The notes under the pieces: generated by a model
Told to the model about the DNA's origin: nothing
The model's database searches: none
What the model saw: the letters and a program-made list of their open reading frames with translations, nothing else
Made by a program: the position numbers and the translations under genes
NCBI GenBank assembly: GCA_018715345.1
Contig: DVLT01000046.1
Span: 1 to 64,000 of the forward strand
Source of the DNA: Candidatus Onthocola gallistercoris
GTDB taxonomy: Bacteria; Bacillota; Clostridia; Lachnospirales; Lachnospiraceae
Reading direction: 5' to 3'
Length of the DNA stretch: 64,000 nucleotides
Part shown: positions 1 through 7,314 of the stretch, piece after piece
How the letters are laid out: every line of letters begins with the position of its first letter
How positions within the stretch are numbered: the stretch's first letter is position 1

Positions 1-942
1 GAAGAAATACAGGAAGAAAAGGTGGAATGGCTGCTTTATCCGTTTATCCCATATGGAAAAATCACAATAATCCAGGGCGATCCTGGAGAGGGAAAGACAA
101 CGATGGTGCTGCAGTTGATTGCCAGACTGACCAGAGGGGAAGCCATATTCCCGGAAGAAGAAACAGAAAATCAAGCAGAATCAGAAAGAACACCTATTAC
201 CGTTCTGTATCAGACGGCGGAGGATGGCTTGGGCGATACCATTAAACCCAGACTGACTGCTGCCGGAGCTGATTGCAGCAAGGTGATTGTTATTGACGAT
301 AGAGAAAAGGCGCTCACCATGATGGATGAGCGCCTGGAAGCTGCTATAAAAGAAACGGCAGCACGTTTAGTAGTCTTGGATCCCATACAGGGTTATCTGG
401 GCGCTGATGTTGATATGAACCGAGCCAATGAAATACGCCCGGTGATGAAGCGGATTAGTGACCTTGCAGAGAAGTATCACTGTGCCATTGTGTTGATCGG
501 TCATATGAATAAATGCTCTGGCGGAAAATCTTCTTATCGTGGCCTTGGTTCTATTGATTTTCAGGCAGCAGCCCGGAGCGTTCTGGTGGTAGGCAGAGTG
601 AAGGATGATGAACAGGTGCGTGTAGCCTGCCATATTAAAAGCTCTCTGGCTCCAGAGGGAACGCCTATCGCTTTCCGGCTTGATAAGGAAAACGGATTTG
701 AATGGATTGGCGAATATGAAATCAGCGCTGATGAACTCCTGTCCGGAGAACGCAGGGGCCAGAAAACCAGAAATGCGAAAGAATTTTTAAAAGAGATTCT
801 GACAGACGGACAGAAGACCTATGCCGAGATCGATGCCGCAGCAAAGGAAAAAGGAATCAAGAAGAAAACCCTATGGAACGCCAAAAAGGAACTGAATATT
901 GATTCTGTCAAAATCGGCAGTCAGTGGTACTGGATGATGTAG
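1..942 (+). CDS. RepA-like AAA ATPase of a mobile element (5' end outside window)
   Basis: The frame is open from base 1, so the true start lies upstream; an internal GTG at 22 is available but has no clear ribosome site. A P-loop near the visible N-terminus (GDPGEGKTT) is followed by a Walker B-type strand (LVVLDPIQGYLG) and an IGHMNK segment, the layout of the RecA-fold AAA_25/RepA-like ATPases found in plasmids and integrated mobilizable elements. The last 60 residues look like a small winged-helix segment. The enzyme is expected to be a hexameric helicase-like ATPase acting at an element or plasmid origin; this role is inferred from the family. It lies directly upstream of the relaxase gene, which supports an element maintenance or transfer role. 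The family call is fairly firm, the exact function is not. Confidence 0.75.
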   Translation, partial: EEIQEEKVEWLLYPFIPYGKITIIQGDPGEGKTTMVLQLIARLTRGEAIFPEEETENQAESERTPITVLYQTAEDGLGDTIKPRLTAAGADCSKVIVIDDREKALTMMDERLEAAIKETAARLVVLDPIQGYLGADVDMNRANEIRPVMKRISDLAEKYHCAIVLIGHMNKCSGGKSSYRGLGSIDFQAAARSVLVVGRVKDDEQVRVACHIKSSLAPEGTPIAFRLDKENGFEWIGEYEISADELLSGERRGQKTRNAKEFLKEILTDGQKTYAEIDAAAKEKGIKKKTLWNAKKELNIDSVKIGSQWYWMM

Positions 943-953
943 CAAGGAAGATG

Positions 954-990
954 GCAAGATTCCCTGTTTCTAAGGACAAGGGAATCTTGC
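954..990. repeat. 12-bp perfect inverted repeat after the AAA ATPase gene
   Basis: The arms at 954-965 and 979-990 (GCAAGATTCCCT and its complement) are perfectly complementary around a 13-nt loop. No T-run follows, so it is a weak terminator candidate. It may instead be a protein-binding site or part of the transfer origin region that precedes the relaxase gene. Confidence 0.6.
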
Positions 991-1111
991 TACCTTGACT
1001 GCTGGCGAAGACAAACGGAGATCCGGTATGAACTGCGCAGGGAGACAAAGCCCCCGGCAGGGCGCAAAGGAAGCTTTTGATAGACGGTATGGCTGTCAAA
1101 AGTGCTTTTGC

Positions 1112-1160
1112 GTTACTTTCGTCGAAAGTAACAAAGCTTTATGGCGGCTTAAATGCCGCC
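1112..1160. other. candidate oriT: paired palindromes upstream of the relaxase gene
   Basis: Two hairpin-forming palindromes sit side by side. One spans 1112-1132, with 10-bp arms GTTACTTTCG and CGAAAGTAAC around a single T. The other spans 1143-1160, GGCGGC and GCCGCC around TTAAAT. MobV relaxases of the pMV158 type nick at hairpins just upstream of their own gene, and this position matches. No nick site can be read from sequence alone, so the oriT label is an inference. Confidence 0.45.
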
Positions 1161-1186
1161 CGTATCATTTGAAGGAGGACAAGCCT

Positions 1187-2428
1187 ATCGAGAGATCAAT
1201 CAGCGGAATGATGGGGAAGGGTTCCCTTACACATAACAGCAGAGTATTTAAGGCGAAAAATGTCAAAGAAGACTACACGCAGTATAATATTGAATACTGC
1301 AACGAAAATATTAAAGAGGTATATCACGAATTGTTTGACCAAGCATTAGAGCGATACAATGCGAAGCAGACACGCAGCGACAGAAAGATAGCAGATTACT
1401 ACGAAAAAATTCGCATGTCCAAACAGGAAAAACTATTTCATGAGGTTATTTTCCAGATCGGCAATAAGGATGATGTGAATGCACGAAGCCAGAACGGAGA
1501 ATTGGCGAAAAAAATTCTGGATGAATATATGAAGGAATTCCCAAAGAGAAATCCCAATTTAAGGGTATTTTCAGCACATCTTCACATGGATGAGGAAACG
1601 CCACATCTTCATATTGATTTCGTACCCTTTGTGACGGGGAGCAAGCGTGGCCTTGATACCAGGGTTTCTTTAAAGCAGGCCTTGGCATCTCAGGGGTTCA
1701 AAGGCGGCACCAGACAGGCCACAGAACAGAGTCAGTGGATGGAAGCTGAAAAGAAGGAACTGGCAAAGGTGATGGAGCGCTATGGCGTAATCTGGAAGCA
1801 ACTGGGAATACACAGGAAACATCTGAGTGTGTTGGATTTTGAAAAGCAAGAACGGGAAAAAGAAGTGCTGGCACTTGCTGCTAAAAAGAAAGAAATCAGT
1901 CAGAGTATGACGAAAATTCAAGCTGCTGCTGACAATGAAAAAAGAAATTTGCGGGAACTGCAGGTGCAGAAGGCTGCCATGCAGAAAGAGATTCTGAAAA
2001 TGTCATCCGATAAAAAGCTGACAGAAAAGAATATCCACGTAATTCGTGAAGACCCGGCATGGCAGCTGCCAGAGCCGGGGATAATGACAACGGCAAAGTC
2101 TTACCGGGATAAAAAAGCTACTCCTCTGCTAGAGAAAGTAAAGGAAACACTGGTGTCAGTTCTGATTTGGAATGTGCAGCTAACAGAGAAGATTGATAAG
2201 CTGAAGCGGCAGATGGAGCAGCTGAAAAGGAACTATCATTTTCTGGAGGGAAAAGCTGACCGATTGAAGATGGAGAATGAACTTTTGTATAAGGAAAGCC
2301 GAAATTATCAATATTTAAAAGCGGAGTTTGGAGAACAGAGGATTTCTGAAGTTATAGAGAAGCGAAAAGCGGCAGAGGTACTCGCTATGGGCTCCAGACA
2401 GCGAAAAAGAGAGGAGGTATCTCTATGA
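1187..2428 (+). CDS. mob: MobV-family relaxase (plasmid recombination/mobilisation protein)
   Basis: This protein would nick the transfer origin and stay on the 5' end of the DNA during mobilisation. The N-terminal third carries the Mob/Pre signature, with GKGSLTHNSR near the start (the His of LTHN is the MobM-type active-site position) and the metal-site motif HLHMDEETPHLHIDFVPF. The second half is a long Lys/Glu-rich coiled coil, as is usual for MobV. The start is unusual: AAGGAGG at 1172-1178 is ideally spaced from an in-frame ATC at 1187, giving the N-terminus IERSISGMMGKG. The first ATG (1208) would be 30 nt from the ribosome site and would remove the first strand of the fold. If ATC initiation is rejected, use 1208. 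The stop overlaps the start of the next gene (ATGA). Confidence 0.85.
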   Translation: MERSISGMMGKGSLTHNSRVFKAKNVKEDYTQYNIEYCNENIKEVYHELFDQALERYNAKQTRSDRKIADYYEKIRMSKQEKLFHEVIFQIGNKDDVNARSQNGELAKKILDEYMKEFPKRNPNLRVFSAHLHMDEETPHLHIDFVPFVTGSKRGLDTRVSLKQALASQGFKGGTRQATEQSQWMEAEKKELAKVMERYGVIWKQLGIHRKHLSVLDFEKQEREKEVLALAAKKKEISQSMTKIQAAADNEKRNLRELQVQKAAMQKEILKMSSDKKLTEKNIHVIREDPAWQLPEPGIMTTAKSYRDKKATPLLEKVKETLVSVLIWNVQLTEKIDKLKRQMEQLKRNYHFLEGKADRLKMENELLYKESRNYQYLKAEFGEQRISEVIEKRKAAEVLAMGSRQRKREEVSL

Positions 2429-2730
2429 CAGATATGGAAAAAAAGGTTATGCTGCGGCTTTGTGTTAAAGTCATAGAATATGTAAATTTTGAAACAGACC
2501 CGGAAGCGGATCGGCTGGTAAACTGGGTAATACTGGACAATCAGAGAAAACAAAACAACAATGAAATTCGTTCTTTGATGGCAGAGTATAAGAAAAGTGA
2601 GCCGGAACGGAGAGAAAGTATTCAGGCAGCTATCAAACGGGGGGAAGAGATATGTGACCGGAGAAATGAGTTATATGAAACCCAGCAGGAAATAAAGCAC
2701 AAGCTGTGGAAGCTGGAACAGGAAATTTGA
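2425..2730 (+). CDS. small Mob-operon protein of unknown function
   Basis: A 101-residue charged protein whose ATG overlaps the relaxase stop codon, so the two are translationally coupled. It has an N-terminal amphipathic segment and a Glu/Lys/Arg-rich helical second half, with no signal peptide and no membrane span. I do not recognise the family. The coupling suggests an accessory role in mobilisation, for example a relaxase partner. GAGGAGG before the ATG is a good ribosome site. Confidence 0.7.
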   Translation: MTDMEKKVMLRLCVKVIEYVNFETDPEADRLVNWVILDNQRKQNNNEIRSLMAEYKKSEPERRESIQAAIKRGEEICDRRNELYETQQEIKHKLWKLEQEI

Positions 2731-2777
2731 TTTTTCCTTGAATGTAATAAGCTCATGGCGCTAGTGCCATGATGGAG

Positions 2778-2819
2778 AGGGCGAACAACGGAGAACGTGG
2801 CTGTTGATTCGCCCTTTTG
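2778..2819 (+). terminator. terminator of the mob operon
   Basis: The arms AGGGCGAACAAC (2778-2789) and GTTGATTCGCCCT (2803-2815) form a strong stem with one bulge, followed by TTTT. It also lies just past the stop of the convergent gene at 2832 and may serve both strands. Confidence 0.7.
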
Positions 2820-2831
2820 CTGTTTGTTTTG

Positions 2832-3128
2832 TTATTCACAGGTATCAGTGAAATCCTTCTGGTAAATCTCAATCATCATTCGTGCGCCCAGACAAAAGCC
2901 GTCAATGAACATTTCTGATATTTCTAAAGGAAATACATCCAGTTGCTCATCCATGATTTCAATGAACCGTTTGTCTAAAGGCGGATCTAAGACTTTTAGC
3001 TGCTTGATGAAGTCCTCATAGTGTTTGCAATGTTCCCGGCGCAGCTTTCGATATTCTTCTGTTTTGGGTGTGTACTGCTCGGCAGGGAAAATTTCTCCGC
3101 CATATAATTGTAGAAGTAGACTTTTCAT
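2832..3128 (-). CDS. hypothetical protein, DUF6809-like
   Basis: A 98-residue acidic protein with a C-terminal helix reading MFIDGFCLGARMMIE, the pattern I associate with the DUF6809 family common on clostridial mobile elements; the function of that family is unknown. No signal peptide or catalytic motif is visible. The ribosome site AAAGGAG is 8 nt before the ATG. It is transcribed away from the XRE regulator at 3243, and its own upstream region holds one of the two operator palindromes, so it is probably controlled by that regulator. Confidence 0.65.
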   Translation of the reverse strand: MKSLLLQLYGGEIFPAEQYTPKTEEYRKLRREHCKHYEDFIKQLKVLDPPLDKRFIEIMDEQLDVFPLEISEMFIDGFCLGARMMIEIYQKDFTDTCE

Positions 3129-3154
3129 ATATATTCTCCTTTGCTAAAACAATT

Positions 3155-3175
3155 TTGACATTTACTAAATGTCAA
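3155..3175. promoter_or_regulatory. operator palindrome 1 of the divergent DUF6809/XRE pair
   Basis: TTGACATTTACTAAATGTCAA is a near-perfect palindrome (arms TTGACATTTA and TAAATGTCAA around C). Read on the minus strand, its first six bases form a perfect -35 box for the gene ending at 2832. The core matches operator 2 at 16 of 19 positions. Confidence 0.7.
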
Positions 3176-3208
3176 CTTAATTCTTAGTTTATCATATAAT
3201 GGGGAAAA

Positions 3209-3227
3209 TGACAATCACTGAATGTCA
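3209..3227. promoter_or_regulatory. operator palindrome 2 of the divergent DUF6809/XRE pair
   Basis: TGACAATCACTGAATGTCA shares the pattern TGACA-N9-TGTCA with operator 1, and the centre-to-centre spacing is 53 bp, about five helical turns. It lies between a TATAAT box (3195-3200) and the ribosome site of the XRE gene, a classical autorepression position. Confidence 0.65.
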
Positions 3228-3242
3228 ATTAAGGAGAGCTTT

Positions 3243-3491
3243 ATGTATAAAAACAAGGCAGAAAACGGGAAAAATAACATCTGTGGCCAGAAAATCAAGG
3301 AAATCCGGGAGAACCTGCCGGAGAAAACTTCTCAGCGGAAGCTGGCAGATATGTTGCAAATGGCTGGATTGGATATTGATAAGAATGCGGTGCAGCGGAT
3401 TGAGAGCGGGAAAAGGTTCGTGACGGATATTGAGGTGAAGGTCATTGCGGAGGTGCTGGGGGTTAGTTATCAGGAGTTGCTGGATAAGTAA
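3243..3491 (+). CDS. XRE-family helix-turn-helix regulator
   Basis: An 82-residue protein, mostly one HTH_3 domain: IKEIRENLPEKTSQRKLADM, then NAVQRIESGKRFVTD and AEVLGVSYQELLDK, the usual five-helix cro/C1 order. The start is fixed by AAGGAG at 3231-3236 six bases before the ATG at 3243; an ATG at 3222 would put the ribosome site inside the gene. It faces away from the DUF6809-like gene, and the intergenic palindromes are its likely binding sites. It may control mobile-element genes in the manner of a phage repressor. Confidence 0.85.
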   Translation: MYKNKAENGKNNICGQKIKEIRENLPEKTSQRKLADMLQMAGLDIDKNAVQRIESGKRFVTDIEVKVIAEVLGVSYQELLDK

Positions 3492-3605
3492 TGCTTTAAA
3501 TGAGACTTTTATAATGGTATAATTAGAACAGATTTGACGGCAGAAGAATATTTTATGAACTCATGATAAAATTAAGTGATATCACACTAATTTGGAGGTT
3601 ATAAA

Positions 3606-5000
3606 ATGTCATATTTCGTCGAATATCGTAATAGTCACTATTTTGGTATGGAAAATTTGAGTAGTCAGATTTATAAAGAAGCTGTTGTAATTGAAAACGA
3701 TTTTTGCTGGGTAATTTGGAGAAATATTGAATGGTGTAGCGATGACCTTGTTAGAACATATATTATTGATGTTCAAAAGGAGAAAGTTGTTTTGTCTAAA
3801 GAAGAACTGTTTCATAGATATGTAGCCAAAAATTATAGGGAGGACGAAAGAATGATAACAGTAAGAGAACAAATGATAGTAGATGAAATTAAAGAAGAAA
3901 CAGATAGCTATTCAGATGATTCGTTGTTTAATATTACTTCTTTTGGAACAGATATGACGTTCCGAGAATTGATTACGATGTATGAAGAAGGTGATTTAGA
4001 AAAGCCAGAAATGCAAAGAAATTATGTATGGAATAAAAATGAGGCAAGCAGATTTATTGATTCAGTATTATTGGGGCTGCCTGTGCCTAGCATTTTTTTA
4101 GCTAAGACAAAAGATGAGAAAAGGCTTATAGTGGACGGCTATCAAAGAATAATGACGGTATATGATTATGTGCAGAGAGGAATATTTGGTGGCGATAACA
4201 AATCATTTGCCTTGTCTAATTCTGAAATTATTAATAAAAGATGGAGAGGAAAGACCTTTCAAGAACTACAACCAGAAGAAAAACGAAGAATTAGAAACTT
4301 TCCAATTCATGCAATAGTTTTTGAGCAAAAAGAACCTCAAGATGATACAGGAATGTATCAGATTTTTGAAAGGATTAATACAGGGGGAAGAACATTAAAG
4401 CCACAAGAAATTAGAAACTGTGTTTATCATGGAGAATTTAATAAACTATTGATTGAACTAAATAATAATATTAATTGGAGAAAAATGTATAATAATGGTG
4501 CAAAAGATACCAGAATGGCAGATATAGAGTTGATTTTGCGTATGTTCGCATTCGGGTATATATATTCTCAAGAAGAGATACAGCAAAAACAAATAAATTT
4601 GGTAAAATATTTAAATCAATTTATGAAGAGAAATGATAGCTTTGGTATAGTTTCAAAGGAAGAATTGTCAAATAATTTCAATGCGATAATGGAATTCTTT
4701 GTTAACAATTTTTCTGTTAATATTTTCAGAAATGGAAAGAAAAAGGATGACTATATATCGTTTTCTAAGAGGATAAATCCTGCAATAGTAGATTCAATTT
4801 TTGCTGCAACTATGTATATTAATAAAAAGAATGGTTTGGATTTTGGGGAATCCATTGATTTTACGGAAAGATATGAGAGATTGATATTAATGGATGACTA
4901 TCAGGATTCAATATCTAAACGTACGACTAATATTGATAAAATACAAAAGCGAATCAATTTGGCATGTGAAGTTTTATATGGGGAGCATTATGAATGGTGA
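3606..5000 (+). CDS. DUF262 (GmrS/ParB-like) protein, putative defence component
   Basis: A 464-residue cytosolic protein. Residues 1-95 are an unrecognised acidic extension. From about 100 to 300 it carries a DUF262 core: EMQRNYVW, then RLIVDGYQRIMTVYDY (the family DGQQR motif, here with Tyr for the first Gln) and FERINTGGRTLKPQEIRNCV. DUF262 is the ParB-like nucleotide-hydrolysing half of GmrSD type IV restriction enzymes and of SspE. The usual partner domain DUF1524 (HNH nuclease) is absent; a helical region with no nuclease motif follows instead. The gene is clearly AT-richer than the flanking chromosome and overlaps the HEPN gene by 11 nt, so the pair is translationally coupled. The ribosome site GGAGG is clear. 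A role against phage or foreign DNA is inference. Confidence 0.8.
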   Translation: MSYFVEYRNSHYFGMENLSSQIYKEAVVIENDFCWVIWRNIEWCSDDLVRTYIIDVQKEKVVLSKEELFHRYVAKNYREDERMITVREQMIVDEIKEETDSYSDDSLFNITSFGTDMTFRELITMYEEGDLEKPEMQRNYVWNKNEASRFIDSVLLGLPVPSIFLAKTKDEKRLIVDGYQRIMTVYDYVQRGIFGGDNKSFALSNSEIINKRWRGKTFQELQPEEKRRIRNFPIHAIVFEQKEPQDDTGMYQIFERINTGGRTLKPQEIRNCVYHGEFNKLLIELNNNINWRKMYNNGAKDTRMADIELILRMFAFGYIYSQEEIQQKQINLVKYLNQFMKRNDSFGIVSKEELSNNFNAIMEFFVNNFSVNIFRNGKKKDDYISFSKRINPAIVDSIFAATMYINKKNGLDFGESIDFTERYERLILMDDYQDSISKRTTNIDKIQKRINLACEVLYGEHYEW

Positions 5001-5472
5001 TTATAGTTTTATTTTAAGAGATTGTAGGATTGAACTCGAAAAAATTCAGAGATGGATAGCGGCCAATCCTTTGGATTCAAATGTACGATATTTAACATCA
5101 TATGCTGTTATTAAAGCAAGTGGTACTATTGAAAATGTTTTAAAACGGATTATATTCGATGCTTTGTCGGATGGTGCTAAAAATGAAACAAAAAATTTTT
5201 TGACAAAAAGTATCATAGATGCTTCCTATAATCCATCACCCGGACAGATTTATAAGTTACTAGAAAAAATTAATACTGATTGGAAACAACAGTTTGAGAG
5301 TTTTATACATGGTTCTAATCAAAAGGGAGCGTTAAAATCATTAGTTGAATTAAGAAATAGTTTTGCACATGGTTCTCCAATAACGGCTTCTATTAGAGAT
5401 GTTGTTAACTATTTTAATGCTGGGGTATGGATTTTAGAGAGGTTATGCGATGTAGTGGAAAGTGGAGAGTAG
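4990..5472 (+). CDS. HEPN-domain protein, putative RNase toxin or effector
   Basis: A 160-residue all-helical protein overlapping the DUF262 gene. Near residue 130 it carries LVELRNSFAHGSPI, the R-x4-H motif of catalytic HEPN ribonucleases (Arg followed by Asn, then His four residues on). The overall form, with a conserved N-terminal helix pair and RNSFAHG late in the protein, resembles the MAE_28990/MAE_18760-type HEPN proteins found beside defence genes. The start at 4990 is chosen because GGGGAG lies just upstream; a longer frame opening at 4894 lies wholly inside the upstream gene. Catalytic HEPN proteins cut RNA as dimers; that this one does is an inference. Confidence 0.75.
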   Translation: MNGDYSFILRDCRIELEKIQRWIAANPLDSNVRYLTSYAVIKASGTIENVLKRIIFDALSDGAKNETKNFLTKSIIDASYNPSPGQIYKLLEKINTDWKQQFESFIHGSNQKGALKSLVELRNSFAHGSPITASIRDVVNYFNAGVWILERLCDVVESGE

Positions 5473-5483
5473 CACACCTATAG

Positions 5484-5564
5484 CGCACAATCACCCACAA
5501 AACCCCAGAAAATCCAGCCCTCACAGTTTCCATCGAGGAAGCTGCCAAAGCTGGCAAGTTCTGA
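5484..5564 (+). pseudogene. possible C-terminal remnant of a lost gene
   Basis: A 26-codon stretch without a start codon ends in TGA at 5562. It encodes a plausible protein tail (NPALTVSIEEAAKAGKF) and is GC-richer than the HEPN gene just upstream. It looks like the end of a gene cut off when the AT-rich pair inserted or when the element's right part was deleted. The parent family is unknown to me. Confidence 0.3.
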
Positions 5565-5570
5565 CCGAAA

Positions 5571-5719
5571 GCACTTAGCGAAAGCGAGCCGCCAGGCGAA
5601 GGTTGAGCTCTAGTGCGAGGTCCTTCCCGACCCTTAGCGAGTCCGAGCGAAGGCGCAGGACGAGGTTAGCGGAGGGAAGATACCCGTGTGGCACTTAGCG
5701 AAAGCGAGCCGCCAGGCGA
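5571..5719. repeat. direct repeat with exact 120-bp period and internal variant copy
   Basis: The 29-base unit beginning GCACTTAGCGAAAGCGAGCC occurs identically at 5571-5599 and 5691-5719. A diverged copy (CTTAGCGAGTCCGAGCGAAG) lies between them near 5632. The intervening DNA contains further TTAGCG-type pieces and complementary GTCCTTCCC/GGAGGGAAG stretches, so the segment could fold as RNA. There is no open frame of note. It may be a mobile-element end, a recombination site or a structured RNA. Confidence 0.65.
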
Positions 5720-5740
5720 CAACTTAAGTTCAGATTTCAG

Positions 5741-5776
5741 GGGTTCCCGATGATCTTTCATCGGGAACCCTTTTTT
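5741..5776 (+). terminator. strong intrinsic terminator
   Basis: A 13-bp perfect stem (GGGTTCCCGATGA, 5741-5753, with its complement at 5758-5770), a TCTT loop and TTTTTT. It separates the mobile-element segment from the core genome. Confidence 0.9.
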
Positions 5777-5792
5777 AAAGACGTATTCCGAC

Positions 5793-5836
5793 CAATATCG
5801 GTGGATATTGACAGGCCGTTGAGAGTGGGCTATCAT
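5793..5836 (+). promoter_or_regulatory. promoter of the diguanylate cyclase gene with overlapping inverted repeat
   Basis: TTGACA (5808-5813), a 17-bp spacer and TATCAT (5831-5836). A 7-bp inverted repeat CAATATC-GGTG-GATATTG (5793-5810) overlaps the -35 box and could bind a repressor. Confidence 0.6.
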
Positions 5837-5866
5837 AAAAAATGAGAAAAAGGGAAGGGGGATTTT

Positions 5867-7276
5867 ATGAAGATGCCTTTAGGGCAAAACGGGAAAAAAG
5901 AGGAAACGTCAGGGAATAAATATTTGCTGTGGGGGTTGATCGCCATCGAATTGTTTATGTCCTTTTCGTTTTTAGGCTATTTTCACATTGCCCCCCTGTC
6001 CATAACCTTTGTTTATATTCCTGTATTGGTGGCAGGATGTGTGTTGGGACCAAAGGCATCCGCTTTAATGGGGATCGTTTTTGGATTGGCCTCCATGTGG
6101 AAGGCGTCTGCCTTTTATGTGGGAGCTGTAGACGCTATTTTTTCACCGATTTCCAGCGGAAAGCCATTGGCCAGCATTTTGCTGAGTGTGGGTTCCAGAG
6201 CGCTTTTTGGTCTGTTATCCGGAATTTTATATCAGATGGCCCAAAAGAGCAGGCATCCTCTTGTGGGTGTGATCACAGTCACATCCGTCGGTCGGACATT
6301 GCACACCCTTCTCGTATACGGGTTTATGCAGCTTTTCTTCCCAGAGATCGGGATCGGGCTACCGGCTACATGGAATGATATCAGACGGTGGGATTTTCTT
6401 CCATTTCTTCTGATCGCCAATGGGATCGTTGTGGGGTGCTTTTTCTATTTTAGATCGGAAGCTTATAGGCGATTGGCCCATCGCGTATCCATGGTGGATC
6501 AGGTGAATGCGATAGTCCCCCATGTGAGGAAGGGAATCCATGTGACGATCCTGCTGGTCAGCATAGCTTCCTTCAGCGTGGCTCTCTACTTTACCAACCG
6601 GATCGGAAGCATGATGAAAAGTTATGGTCTTAACCTGTCGGCCAGGGCGTCTTATGACCTGATGCATCTGGAAATACAGTTCCTTCTGGGGATACTTTCT
6701 CTGGCATTTTTGGCTGTTCTGATCATTATCATTTATCAGAGGAATTTTAACTATCTTTATTATGAGGCACAGCTTGACGGCTTGACCGGCCTGTTCGGAC
6801 GGCAGTTGTTTTTTCAGAAAGGCGAGGCGCTTTTGGCGGAGATGTCCGGGGATGAGAAAAAGCCGATGGGGTGTTTTATCATCATGGATGTGGACCTGTT
6901 TAAAGAGATAAACGATCAGTTTGGCCACCCGATGGGGGATAGAGTCCTGAGAGATGTGGCAGATGAACTGAAAAAGATATTCGATAAAGAAGGGATCGTT
7001 GGCCGGCTGGGAGGCGATGAATTTGTCGTATTGATCTGTGAACCTTGGCACCGAAAGACCATTGAAGCGAAATTAAATCATCTGAAAAAAGAAGTTGGAA
7101 AAATCCTTCTGCCGGCAGGGACAGTTACCTGCAGCATCGGTGTGATCCCGGTGGAAGCGGGTTACTCTCTGGAAGAGTTGTATAGGAATGCGGACCGCCT
7201 TTTGTACGAGGCCAAGAAAACGGGAAAGAACAGGTTTGTATTCGGTTACCGGTATCAAGATATATCAGAAAAATGA
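5867..7276 (+). CDS. membrane diguanylate cyclase with ECF-S-like sensory N-terminus
   Basis: It should make cyclic di-GMP from two GTP. Residues 1-200 hold about six hydrophobic segments whose pattern (a PLSITFVYIPVLVAG stretch, small-residue-rich helices) resembles an ECF-transporter S component. Two more membrane helices at about 225-245 and 270-290 bracket an extracytoplasmic loop. The GGDEF domain follows, with DGLTGLFGR, MDVDLFKEIND and an intact active site GGDEF at 382-386. The inhibitory I-site is not canonical: the RxxD position reads DKEG, so product inhibition may be absent. The N-terminus could bind a small vitamin-like ligand (inference). AAGGGGG is the ribosome site. Promoter and upstream terminator make it monocistronic or first of its unit. 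Confidence 0.88.
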   Translation: MKMPLGQNGKKEETSGNKYLLWGLIAIELFMSFSFLGYFHIAPLSITFVYIPVLVAGCVLGPKASALMGIVFGLASMWKASAFYVGAVDAIFSPISSGKPLASILLSVGSRALFGLLSGILYQMAQKSRHPLVGVITVTSVGRTLHTLLVYGFMQLFFPEIGIGLPATWNDIRRWDFLPFLLIANGIVVGCFFYFRSEAYRRLAHRVSMVDQVNAIVPHVRKGIHVTILLVSIASFSVALYFTNRIGSMMKSYGLNLSARASYDLMHLEIQFLLGILSLAFLAVLIIIIYQRNFNYLYYEAQLDGLTGLFGRQLFFQKGEALLAEMSGDEKKPMGCFIIMDVDLFKEINDQFGHPMGDRVLRDVADELKKIFDKEGIVGRLGGDEFVVLICEPWHRKTIEAKLNHLKKEVGKILLPAGTVTCSIGVIPVEAGYSLEELYRNADRLLYEAKKTGKNRFVFGYRYQDISEK

Positions 7277-7314
7277 TGAATAGAAAAAGATTTCAGGATT
7301 TAGGAGGTTAAAAC

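Noticed and set aside
995..1186. Upstream in-frame extension of the relaxase gene to an ATG at 995
   Set aside because: It would translate through the palindromic oriT-like region, and no ribosome site precedes it; the AAGGAGG at 1172 points to a later start.
4894..4989. Extension of the HEPN gene upstream to 4894
   Set aside because: It lies inside the DUF262 coding region and lacks a ribosome site; a good site precedes 4990.
5571..5719. CRISPR array
   Set aside because: Only two exact copies with a 91-bp spacer and no cas genes; no array anywhere in the window has the repeat-spacer regularity required.
6359..7051. 230-codon minus-strand frame in the cyclase gene
   Set aside because: Antisense to an intact GGDEF domain, with no start signal.
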